From positions 1 through 42,474 of the forward strand of contig CAISEY010000129.1 of NCBI GenBank assembly GCA_903884435.1: a stretch of 42,474 bases of DNA. Reading direction: 5' to 3'. A program made the position numbers and the translations under genes. Of the stretch, positions 32,343 through 40,993 are shown in pieces (within the stretch, counting starts at the first letter, position 1; every line of letters starts with the position of its first letter). This DNA is from an uncultured Hyphomicrobiales bacterium (GTDB taxonomy: Bacteria; Pseudomonadota; Alphaproteobacteria; Rhizobiales; Beijerinckiaceae). A model generated the notes under the pieces. It was not told the DNA's origin, did no database searches, and saw only the letters and a program-made list of their open reading frames with translations.

Positions 32343-33377
32343 TTACTGCTTTTTCCAGGGGCCGAGTTCCTTCACCGCCCAGTCGACGAAGCTCGTGTCG
32401 ATGACCTGTTCGATCTCGATCTGGCCCTCGATGTATTTCTGCTTCTTGAAGAGATCGAGGTCTTCCTTCAGGCTCGCGACGTGCAGCGTCCCGTCCGGAT
32501 TGCAATAGCTGAGGATGAACGAGCGCCAGACGGCGGCGTCCTTGAACGGTCCGTATTCGAGCGCGATGGCGACGATTTCATCGCCCCGGGCGCCGACGAA
32601 TTCGCCGTTCGGGCCGAGCGAGTCGTTGTGGTAACGCACGCCGCGCAGGAAGGCGCGCATGAAGCGGCGGGCGAGATCGACGTCGGTTTTGGCGAACTTG
32701 CCCGAATACATGATCTCCGAGACTTCATGGACGGGATAGACGTCGTAGTCGTTGGCGACGGCGACGACGCCGCCCATGCGCAGGGCCTGCGTCACCGAGG
32801 GTTCCGCCGGCAACGCCGCGTCGATGGCGCCGTTTTGCAGCGCGATCGTCATTTGCGGGAAGCTCATGTAGACGCGCTCGATGTCGTTGTAGGTCAGGCC
32901 GCCCTTCTCGAGCATTTTCACGATCACGGGGAACGCCGATCCGCCTGGCGCCGCCTCCGCGACCTTGAGGCCCTTGAGGTCGGCGAAGGTTTTGTACCTG
33001 CCGGAATCGACGAGCTCCTTGCGCACCAGCAGCTTGATGCTGGAGCGGCCCACGACGTTCTGGCTCTTGTCGGAGACGATGCGGATGTCGATGCCGCGCG
33101 CCACGGCGTTGAACAGGCCCGCCGAATGGCCGCCGGCGGACACATCGAGTTCGCCGGTGCCGAGCGCCGCGATCATGCGCGCGGCGGAATCGAAGGTGAT
33201 GAATTCAGCGTCGATGCCCTCGTCGCGGAAATAACCCTTCTTGTGGGCGACCCAGAGGCCGATGTCGGTCGCCGACAGGGTGCCGCCGATGGTCACTTTT
33301 TTCATCGGCGTTTGCGCCGGCGCCGGAGAGACGGCGGCGAGCGCGACGAGGGCCAGCGCGGCGAGAAATTTCATCAT
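32343..33377 (-). CDS. NMT1/SsuA-type ABC transporter substrate-binding protein (array copy B)
   Basis: A 344-residue binding protein, middle copy of the array. Signal peptide MMKFLAALALVALAAVSPAPAQ; then GTLSATDIGLWVAHKKGYFRDEGIDAEFITFDSAARMI and SAGGHSAGLFNAVARGIDIRIVSDKSQN. The C-terminal LGPWKKQ corresponds to LGPYKHP of copy A. It shares the overall pattern with A and C but differs in many ligand-pocket segments (for example PGGSAFPVIVKMLEKGG). Confidence 0.9.
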   Translation of the reverse strand: MMKFLAALALVALAAVSPAPAQTPMKKVTIGGTLSATDIGLWVAHKKGYFRDEGIDAEFITFDSAARMIAALGTGELDVSAGGHSAGLFNAVARGIDIRIVSDKSQNVVGRSSIKLLVRKELVDSGRYKTFADLKGLKVAEAAPGGSAFPVIVKMLEKGGLTYNDIERVYMSFPQMTIALQNGAIDAALPAEPSVTQALRMGGVVAVANDYDVYPVHEVSEIMYSGKFAKTDVDLARRFMRAFLRGVRYHNDSLGPNGEFVGARGDEIVAIALEYGPFKDAAVWRSFILSYCNPDGTLHVASLKEDLDLFKKQKYIEGQIEIEQVIDTSFVDWAVKELGPWKKQ

Positions 33378-33403
33378 CTTGCACTCCCGTGTGAATGGGC
33401 CGT

Positions 33404-34432
33404 TTATCTCGCCGCCGGCCGGTAGGGGCCGAGTTGCCGGACCGCGGCGTCGAGGAAGCTCGTGTCGACCGCCTTTTCAACCGTCACGTCGCCCTGGATC
33501 AAGCCGATTTCGCGAAAAATGTCGAAATCGCTCTTCATGCTGACGGGATCGAGCCTGCCGTCGGGGTGAATGGCGCTCTGCACGAAGGAGCGATGCACGG
33601 CGGGATCCTTGATCAGCGAATATTCCGTCAGGATCGCCACCACCTCGTCGCCGCGCGGGCCGGCGAAAACCCCCTTCTCGATGGCGTCGTTGAAATCGCG
33701 CACGCCGCGGAGATAGGCCTTGATGAAGCGCGTCGCGAGATCTGTTTTCCGCGCGAAATGGCCGGGATAGATCACCGCGGAAATCGTGTGGTTCGGGTAG
33801 ATTTCATCGTCGCCCATCACGCGCACCGCGCCATTGCGGATGGCGTCGCTGGCTTGCGGCTCCGCCGGCAGGGCGAGGTCGATGGCCTTGTTTTGCAAGG
33901 CGACGACCTGTTGCGAGAAGGACATGAAGACTTCCTCCACGTCGCCCCACTTGAGGCCGGCGCGGTCGAGCAGCTTCTTCAGGGTGCCATCGCCGGAGCC
34001 GCCAGGGGCGGAATTGGCGAGTTTGAGGCCCTTGATGTCGGGCAGGCTTTTGTATCGCCCGCTGTCGATCAGATCCTTGCGGATGAGCAGCTTGGTGCTG
34101 GCCCTGCCCGGCGGCGTCGAGTTTTTGTCGGCGACCATGCGGATGTCGATGCCGCGGGCCACGGCGTTGTAGAGGCCCGCCGAGATGCCGCCCGCCGCGA
34201 CATCGAGGTCGCCGGAGGCGAGCGGCGCGATCATTTTCGCGGCGGAATCGAAGACGATGAATTGCGCGTCGATGCCCTCGTCGCGGTAATAGTTCTTCTT
34301 GTGGGCGATGAAGAAGCCGACGTCGGTCGCGGAATTGGTGAGGCCGACGTTGACTTTCACGAACGGCTGGGCGCGGGCCGGCGCGAGGGTCGCCGCCAGC
34401 AGGGCGAAAGCGATGAAAATACGCGGCGCCAT
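33404..34432 (-). CDS. NMT1/SsuA-type ABC transporter substrate-binding protein (array copy C)
   Basis: A 342-residue binding protein, first copy of the array in the direction of transcription. Signal peptide MAPRIFIAFALLAATLAPARAQ; then GLTNSATDVGFFIAHKKNYYRDEGIDAQFIVFDSAAKMI and AAGGISAGLYNAVARGIDIRMVADKNS. GGGAGG lies upstream of the ATG. Its promoter must lie in the 205-bp gap shared with the divergent signal-less binding protein gene at 34638. Confidence 0.9.
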   Translation of the reverse strand: MAPRIFIAFALLAATLAPARAQPFVKVNVGLTNSATDVGFFIAHKKNYYRDEGIDAQFIVFDSAAKMIAPLASGDLDVAAGGISAGLYNAVARGIDIRMVADKNSTPPGRASTKLLIRKDLIDSGRYKSLPDIKGLKLANSAPGGSGDGTLKKLLDRAGLKWGDVEEVFMSFSQQVVALQNKAIDLALPAEPQASDAIRNGAVRVMGDDEIYPNHTISAVIYPGHFARKTDLATRFIKAYLRGVRDFNDAIEKGVFAGPRGDEVVAILTEYSLIKDPAVHRSFVQSAIHPDGRLDPVSMKSDFDIFREIGLIQGDVTVEKAVDTSFLDAAVRQLGPYRPAAR

Positions 34433-34637
34433 GGTTGCCTCCCGGGAGCGTGGCCCCGACTATCGCCGGAATGGCGGAGGCTGTCACCCCGCGGGCGGCG
34501 ATCATTTCGAACGGGGCGAGGGCGATTGTCGAGGAGCCGGAACCGGTCAGGTCACGAAAGGGGGATTACAAATTCCCGCGCGAGAGGGCATGATACGTTT
34601 CAACAGCGCCGGACGGGCGCGTTTCGCGGAGGGTCTC

Positions 34638-35516
34638 ATGGACAAGTTCGTCGTCGCGCCGCATTTTCGCCTGCACGAATGGGTCGCGGAGGAAAAGGGC
34701 TATTTCGCCGCGGAGGGACTTGATTACGAGTTCCGCGAAACCATGGATTCGCAGGCCTCCCAGGGGCATCACATCGGCAACAAGGTTGGCGCCTACCAGA
34801 CCTTCGAGAAAGGGCGCGAGTGCAACGTCAGCGGCGCCTGCCACTGGACGGTGAACGTCGCGGCCTCCAACGGGCATGGCAAGCTCTATTCCGAATGCTA
34901 TTCGGTATCGCCCGCCGGCGTCTTCGTGCCCGCCGATTCAAAAATCAAAACGCCCGCCGATCTCAGGGGCGTGCCGATCTCCGTCGGTTTCCAGTCCGGC
35001 AGCCATTACGCGACCATCCAGGCGCTGGAGCAGTACATGCCGATCACGGACATGGAAATGTCCTTCAACGACGGCCTGCTGTTCGCGCGCATGGAGGCGC
35101 TTGTCGATGGCAGGACGCCGGCCTGTTCGGCGTTCAGCGGGCCCTATTATTTTCTCGAGCAACTCGGTTTTCGCAAGGTCATCGACACGACCTTCATGAT
35201 GGCCTCGATGATCACCGGCGAACCCGACCCCGCCGACGTGCGAAAATATTTTCGCGCGTTGCGCCGCGCCCAGCACGACATCGACCTGCGGCCGGAGCTT
35301 TACACGCGCTATTACAAAAAGGAATTCCCGGCGCGGTTCCACGGCGTGATGGACACGCGCCGCTGGGGCCCCGGCGAGCGTATCGTCTTCGAGCCCTATT
35401 CAAAGGAGATTTTCGAGGACACGTTCAAATGGGTCGGCGAGCGCGAGATTTTCGGCAACGCCAGCATGGGCCACGGGCGCTACGAGGACGCGATTTTCAG
35501 CGTTGCGGCGGAGTAA
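34638..35516 (+). CDS. NMT1-like substrate-binding-fold protein without signal peptide
   Basis: A 292-residue protein of the type II periplasmic-binding fold. FRLHEWVAEEKGYFAAEGLDYEFRE is the same N-terminal pattern as NMT1-class binding proteins, followed by NVSGACHWTVNVAASNGHGK and PADLRGVPISVGFQSGSHYATI. The ATG at 34638 has GGAGGG five bases upstream and the protein begins almost at the fold, so no signal peptide is encoded. It may be a cytoplasmic enzyme or sensor of binding-protein descent (compare yeast THI5, itself NMT1-like). It is divergent from the array and carries two Cys-containing segments (RECNVSGACHW, SECYSVSPAG). Confidence 0.8.
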   Translation: MDKFVVAPHFRLHEWVAEEKGYFAAEGLDYEFRETMDSQASQGHHIGNKVGAYQTFEKGRECNVSGACHWTVNVAASNGHGKLYSECYSVSPAGVFVPADSKIKTPADLRGVPISVGFQSGSHYATIQALEQYMPITDMEMSFNDGLLFARMEALVDGRTPACSAFSGPYYFLEQLGFRKVIDTTFMMASMITGEPDPADVRKYFRALRRAQHDIDLRPELYTRYYKKEFPARFHGVMDTRRWGPGERIVFEPYSKEIFEDTFKWVGEREIFGNASMGHGRYEDAIFSVAAE

Positions 35517-35523
35517 CCGCCGC

Positions 35524-36165
35524 TCACCCCTGCTTCGCGAATTGCGCCAGTTTTTCCTTCTCGAAGGCGAGCACGGCGGCGACGCTCGGGCGTTGTCGCA
35601 TCCGCTGGAAATGCGCGTGGCAATGGACGTGGACCGCCAGCGGCAATTCGAATTGCGTCGCGCGGCGGCAGCACCAGAAGAAATGCGCGTCCGCCGCCGT
35701 GAAATGATCGAAGAAGAAGTCGCGCCCGGCCAGCAGCCCGTCGGCGATGGCGAAGGCCTCCCGCAAAAATTCGGCGGCGTGTGTTTTCACCGATGCTTCC
35801 GCGCCTTCCGCCGCGTATTTCCCGGGCGAATTGATGCGCGCCAGATGCGGGTGGACGCCCGAGGAGCACCATGACATCAGCGAAATCGCCTCGAGCTTGC
35901 GCCACGGATCGGCGGGCAGGAGTTTCGCGGCGGGAAACGTCTCCGCGATCCAGATCTGGATGGCGACGCTTTCGGTGAGTTTCCGGCCATCGACAACCAG
36001 CAGGGGAACCTTGTGCTTCGGATTGATCGCGAGATAGTCGGGCGTCATGTGCTCCGACTTGCGAAAGTTCATGGCGACGGTCTCGAATGGCGCGCCTGTC
36101 TCGGTGAGCGTCACCCACGGCGCGAGCGCGCAGGTGGTGGGGGCGTAGTAAAGCTGGATATTCAT
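35524..36165 (-). CDS. Glutathione S-transferase family protein (1)
   Basis: A 213-residue GST. The N-terminal thioredoxin-like domain reads MNIQLYYAPTTCALAPWVTLTETGAPFETV, with the Ser/Cys-type active region after YYAPTTC, then NPKHKVPLLVVDGRKLTESVAIQIWIAE, the cis-Pro and glutathione-binding ES motif. The all-helical C-terminal domain follows. GGGAGGG precedes the ATG at 36165. It is 47 bp downstream of a second GST on the same strand. Substrate unknown. Confidence 0.9.
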   Translation of the reverse strand: MNIQLYYAPTTCALAPWVTLTETGAPFETVAMNFRKSEHMTPDYLAINPKHKVPLLVVDGRKLTESVAIQIWIAETFPAAKLLPADPWRKLEAISLMSWCSSGVHPHLARINSPGKYAAEGAEASVKTHAAEFLREAFAIADGLLAGRDFFFDHFTAADAHFFWCCRRATQFELPLAVHVHCHAHFQRMRQRPSVAAVLAFEKEKLAQFAKQG

Positions 36166-36212
36166 GACGTTTCCCTCCCGCCGTCGCGCCCGCGGGCGCG
36201 AGGACATTCGCC

Positions 36213-36968
36213 TCACATGTTCGGCAATTCCGCCGCGCGCGGATCGTCGCGAAAATTGAACGCCCGGTCGAAGGCGGGACGCGCGCGCAACGCGGCCTCC
36301 CATGCCGTCAGCCGCGGATAATCCCGCGCCGGCATGAATTCCGGCCGCAGGTTGCGAATGCGATCGATGAATGGAATCATGGCGATGTCGGCGAGCGAAT
36401 AGGTCCCGCCCGCGAGCCACGGACCATGCGCCAGCGTCGCCTCGATCCGGTCGAGGCACTTGTGCATCTTGTCGAAGGCGTCCTGCATTTCGGCGTCGGT
36501 GAAACCGTGGCGCGCCACGGTTTCCCAGCGGTCGCGCCGCTCCTTCGTCGGGATGCGCGCCAGCACGCTCCGCAACTTGTCTTCCTCGAACGACGCCGAG
36601 GCGCGCTTGCTCAGGATCGTCCAGGTCGGCGCGTAAACCGCCTTGTAGGCGACCTCGTCGGAAAACTTCGTCCACAGGCGCATTTGCGCGCGTTCCCACG
36701 TGTCCCCGGGCTTCAGCGGCGTCCCGGGAAAGGTATCGTCGATATACTCGATGATAACGGAGGATTCGACGACGGGCCGTCCGGCGTCGACCAGCGTCGG
36801 CACGACGCCGTCGGGATTGAGCTTCACATAGGCGGGATCGTGCTGTTCGAATTTTTGCAGATCGAGCAGGCGGCTTTCGAAGGACAATCCTTTTTCGTAC
36901 AACGCGAGGCGGACCTTCTTCGAGCAGGTCGAGGCCATTCCATGATAGAGGACGAGACGTGAAGACAT
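36213..36968 (-). CDS. Glutathione S-transferase family protein (2)
   Basis: A 251-residue GST, clearly different from its neighbour. MSSRLVLYHGMASTCSKKVRLALYEKGLSFESRLLDL is the N-terminus with Ser-Thr-Cys near the glutathione site; NPDGVVPTLVDAGRPVVESSVIIEYIDDTFPG contains the cis-Pro and ES motifs. The C-terminal domain has an insertion relative to GST 1, with LADIAMIPFIDRIRNL. Such GSTs occur with aromatic or dehalogenating pathways. The ATG at 36968 was chosen rather than the track start. Divergent from the ABC exporter genes. Confidence 0.9.
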   Translation of the reverse strand: MSSRLVLYHGMASTCSKKVRLALYEKGLSFESRLLDLQKFEQHDPAYVKLNPDGVVPTLVDAGRPVVESSVIIEYIDDTFPGTPLKPGDTWERAQMRLWTKFSDEVAYKAVYAPTWTILSKRASASFEEDKLRSVLARIPTKERRDRWETVARHGFTDAEMQDAFDKMHKCLDRIEATLAHGPWLAGGTYSLADIAMIPFIDRIRNLRPEFMPARDYPRLTAWEAALRARPAFDRAFNFRDDPRAAELPNM

Positions 36969-37108
36969 GTCCGCTCCGCCTGTTGCGGGAGAAACCATAA
37001 TCCCTTCCAATCGATTCGCCTCGGCGAAATTCCGGGATATTCGCGACTCCCCCGTTCGCCGCCTTTGGGTATATGCAGCCGCTCCCGTTTCAACCAGAAG
37101 GATTCCGC

Positions 37109-38031
<923 letters not shown>

Positions 38032-38035
<4 letters not shown>

Positions 38036-38793
38036 ACATTCACGCGGTCCGCGCCATCTTCATGTTCGAGATCAACCGCAGCCTGCGAACGCTCTTCCAG
38101 AGCCTCGCCGCCCCGGTGATTTCGACGTCGCTGTATTTCATCGTCTTCGGCGGCGCCATCGGCGGTCGCATGACCGCGGTCGATGGCGTTTCCTGTGGCG
38201 CCTTCATCGTGCCGGGCCTCCTCATGCTGACGATTTTGACCGAGAGCGTCTCCAATTCCTCGTTCGGGATTTATCTCCCCCGTTTCACGGGCACGATCTA
38301 CGAATTGCTCTCGGCGCCGGTTTCGGCGTTCGAGGCCGTGCTTGGCTACGTCGGGGCCGCCGCCACGAAATCCGTCGTGCTCGGGATCGTGATTTTGGCG
38401 ACGGCGCGGCTGTTCGTGCCTTTCAGCATCGCCCATCCCGCGCTGATGATCGTCTTTCTGGCGCTGATTTCCGTCACTTTCAGCCTGTTCGGCTTCATTC
38501 TTGGCGTCTGGGCGGACGGTTTCGAGAAGTTGCAGATCGTGCCCCTGCTGATCATCTCGCCGCTGACGTTTCTCGGCGGGACGTTTTATTCAATCGACAT
38601 GCTGCCGCCGGTCTGGCGCGCCGCCGCGCTGTTCAATCCAGTGGTCTATCTGGTCAACGGATTTCGCTGGGCGTTTTTTGACAGGGCGGAAGTGGACGTC
38701 TGGATCAGCGTCGGCATGACGCTCGTTTTTCTGGCGGCTTGCCTTGTCCTGACTGGATGGATTTTCCGGACTGGATACCGCTTGCGGACGTGA
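38032..38793 (+). CDS. ABC-2 type exporter permease (YadH-like)
   Basis: A 253-residue inner-membrane permease with about six membrane segments. [27 protein letters not shown] and the later [40 protein letters not shown] are ABC-2 signatures, the last one very characteristic of YadH/NodJ-type permeases. It forms a half-transporter that would dimerise and pair with the upstream ATPase. Confidence 0.93.
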
Positions 38794-38894
38794 GGCGGGC
38801 CTCGCCGCGGACGAAGGAGAGCCCCGGGGCCTGTGGATAGCGGGTCTAACCCGACACCGTTGTTTCTATTCTGTTCCCGCGGCGCCCTGTCGGT

Positions 38895-38900
38895 TATACT
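38895..38900 (+). promoter_or_regulatory. Candidate -10 element just upstream of dnaG
   Basis: TATACT lies only 9 bp before the dnaG ATG, with no good -35 at 17 bp and no Shine-Dalgarno between. If used, the dnaG message would be almost leaderless. Confidence 0.3.
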
Positions 38901-38909
38901 GACCTGCCC

Positions 38910-40868
38910 ATGCGATTCACCCCCTCCTTTCTCGACGAGATCAAGGCGCGGCTTCCGGTTTCGGAAGTCGTGCGCCGGCGTGTCCAGATCAAGAAGGCGG
39001 GGCGCGAGTGGAAGGGCCTTTCTCCCTTCAGCAGCGAGAAGTCGCCGTCCTTCTTCGTCAACGACCAGAAACAGGCCTGGTTCGATTTTTCCTCGGGGCA
39101 GAACGGCAATATTTTCGATTTCGTGATGCGCACCGAGGGCCTGTCCTTCCCGGAGGCCGTCGAGCGGCTGGCGGCGGACGCCGGGCTCGCCCTGCCCGTC
39201 GAATCGCCCGAGAGCCGGCAGCGCGAGCAGGCGCGCGCCTCGCTTCAGGAGGTCATGGAGTTCGCCGCGAAATTCTTCGAGGCGGAGCTTCAGTCGCCGC
39301 GCGGGGCCCGGGCGCGCGGCTATCTCGCCGACCGGGGCCAGTCCCCCGGCGTCCAGCGGCAATTCCGGCTTGGCTACTCGCCCAACGAGAAATTCGCGCT
39401 GCGGGATTTTCTCGCCGGCAAGGGCGCGACCGTCGAGACCATGTGCGAGGCGGGGCTGCTGGTCCACGGCGAGGACATCGCCGTGCCCTACGACCGGTTC
39501 CGCGACCGGGTGATGTTCCCGATTTGCGACCGTTCGGGCAAGGTGATCGCTTTCGGCGGGCGCGCCATGGAAAAGGACGTTCCAGCCAAATATCTGAATT
39601 CGCCGGAAACTCCGCTCTTTCACAAGGGCTCGGTGCTCTACAACCACCACAACGCCCGCAAGCCCGCCCACGACAGGGGAACGGTGATCGCCGTCGAGGG
39701 CTATGTCGACGTGATCTCCATGAGTTCGGCGGGATTTCCGAACGTCGTCGCGCCGCTCGGCACGGCGTTGACGGCGGATCAGTGCGACCTCCTCTGGAAA
39801 ATGGCCGAGGAGCCGGTGCTCTGCTTCGACGGAGACAAGGCCGGGCGCAAGGCCGCGTATCGCGCCATCGACACGGCGCTGCCGCTGATCGGGCCGGGTC
39901 GGAGCCTGCGGTTCGCCTTCATGCCGGACGGGCAGGATCCGGACGATCTGGCGCGCGGAGGCGGGCAGGCGGCGATCGCCGGGGTGCTGGACGCGGCAAG
40001 ACCGCTCGTCGAGGTGATCTGGGCCAGGGAGGTCGAGGCGGGACCATTTGACACACCCGAGCGCCGCGCCGCCTTGCAGCGGCGACTCGCGGAGGTGGCG
40101 CGGGGAATCGGCGACGAGACCCTGAGGGGCTTTTACCAGCAGGATTTCGCGCAAAGACTCGCGGGGCTGTTCGGGCTCGCGCCTGGCGCCGGGGCGCGTT
40201 CGCGCGGCGCTCCCTGGAGGCCCGGCGCGCAAAGGCCCGGCGCGTGGCGGCCGCAGCCGGGGCGCGCGCCGTTTGGCAAGGACCAGCCGCGCGCCGGCTA
40301 CACGGGCGCTCCGGCCTTCGCCAGCGCGAGCCTGACCCGATCCGCCCTGTTCGCGCCCGGGCGCGTGACGTTTTCGCCTCGCGAAGGGCTGATTTTCCTC
40401 GTTTGCCTCAATCATCCAGAACTCGCGGCGATGCACGCCGAGGAAATCGCCGGGCTGGATCTCTCGGGCAAGGACATGGAGCGGCTGCGCGATCTCGTCA
40501 TCGCGGAGCTTGGCGATCCCGGGATCGACGGGGGCGCCTTGCGGGCGGCGATCGACGGGGCGGGGCTTGGCCCCCTGCGGGAACGGATCGAAACGACAGC
40601 GGGGCTGTCGCGGCAGTGGTGCGTGCGGCCCGACGCCCAGGAAAGCGACGCCGGAGAGATGCTTCGGCAGGCTCTGGCCTTGCATCGGCGGTCGAGGGCG
40701 CTACATAAGGAGCTGAAATCCGTTGAAATAGCTCTTGGCGAAGACGCCAGCGACGAGAACTTGATCCGACTGCGGGAAATTCAGGCCGAACTCGCCACGC
40801 TCGACGGGCGGGAAGCGGTCGTGGACGGTTTCGGGGCCTCGGCTGGGAGACTTGACGGGGGAATATGA
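38910..40868 (+). CDS. dnaG: DNA primase
   Basis: A 652-residue primase that lays RNA primers for replication. MRFTPSFLDEIKARLPVSEVV is the conserved N-terminus. The CHC2 zinc-binding region reads LSPFSSEKSPSFFVNDQKQAWFDFSSGQNGNIFDFV, with every zinc-ligand Cys/His replaced, a state known in Rhizobiales primases. TOPRIM motifs are EGYVDV (about 263) and FDGDKAG (about 306). The C-terminal DnaB-binding domain is preceded by a Pro/Gly/Arg-rich linker (about 425-480) with repeats of RPGA. rpoD follows on the same strand, the usual macromolecular-synthesis arrangement; rpsU and carAB are not in the window. Confidence 0.97.
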   Translation: MRFTPSFLDEIKARLPVSEVVRRRVQIKKAGREWKGLSPFSSEKSPSFFVNDQKQAWFDFSSGQNGNIFDFVMRTEGLSFPEAVERLAADAGLALPVESPESRQREQARASLQEVMEFAAKFFEAELQSPRGARARGYLADRGQSPGVQRQFRLGYSPNEKFALRDFLAGKGATVETMCEAGLLVHGEDIAVPYDRFRDRVMFPICDRSGKVIAFGGRAMEKDVPAKYLNSPETPLFHKGSVLYNHHNARKPAHDRGTVIAVEGYVDVISMSSAGFPNVVAPLGTALTADQCDLLWKMAEEPVLCFDGDKAGRKAAYRAIDTALPLIGPGRSLRFAFMPDGQDPDDLARGGGQAAIAGVLDAARPLVEVIWAREVEAGPFDTPERRAALQRRLAEVARGIGDETLRGFYQQDFAQRLAGLFGLAPGAGARSRGAPWRPGAQRPGAWRPQPGRAPFGKDQPRAGYTGAPAFASASLTRSALFAPGRVTFSPREGLIFLVCLNHPELAAMHAEEIAGLDLSGKDMERLRDLVIAELGDPGIDGGALRAAIDGAGLGPLRERIETTAGLSRQWCVRPDAQESDAGEMLRQALALHRRSRALHKELKSVEIALGEDASDENLIRLREIQAELATLDGREAVVDGFGASAGRLDGGI

Positions 40869-40891
40869 AATGAAGCCGCCCGGGCGGATGG

Positions 40892-40906
40892 TTAAGCCGA
40901 GCTTAA
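40892..40906 (+). promoter_or_regulatory. Candidate CtrA-binding site upstream of rpoD
   Basis: TTAA-GCCGAGC-TTAA is an exact TTAA-N7-TTAA CtrA full site and also a perfect palindrome. It ends 12 bp before CATACT (40919-40924), a possible -10 element, so it would occupy the -35 region as in CtrA-activated promoters. rpoD starts at 40994. Confidence 0.5.
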
Positions 40907-40993
40907 TCCCGACGGGCCCATACTGCGGCGATTCAAGGGCGGACCCGACGGGGACCGTCCCGTTTCGCGTGGCCGCCTGACCGGAGCACTGAC

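Larger units (their letters stand above)
30976..34432 (-). repeat. Tandem gene array of binding-protein paralogues (three complete, one truncated)
   Basis: Four head-to-tail copies of one gene type. DNA-level blocks such as gcgccacggcgttg and aggcgcgcatgaag recur near the same relative position. Copies are diverged, so the duplication is not recent, except that the truncation junction at 31293/31294 is sharp. Confidence 0.85.

Noticed and set aside
34299-34637. Upstream extension of the signal-less binding-fold protein (405-aa ORF)
   Set aside because: The extension is antisense to copy C of the array and arginine-rich; the ribosome site and homology begin at 34638.
38646-40685. 679-aa minus-strand ORF opposite dnaG
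   Set aside because: It is the antisense shadow of a certain gene in GC-rich DNA, is rich in Arg/Ala/Gly/His, and has no recognisable motif.
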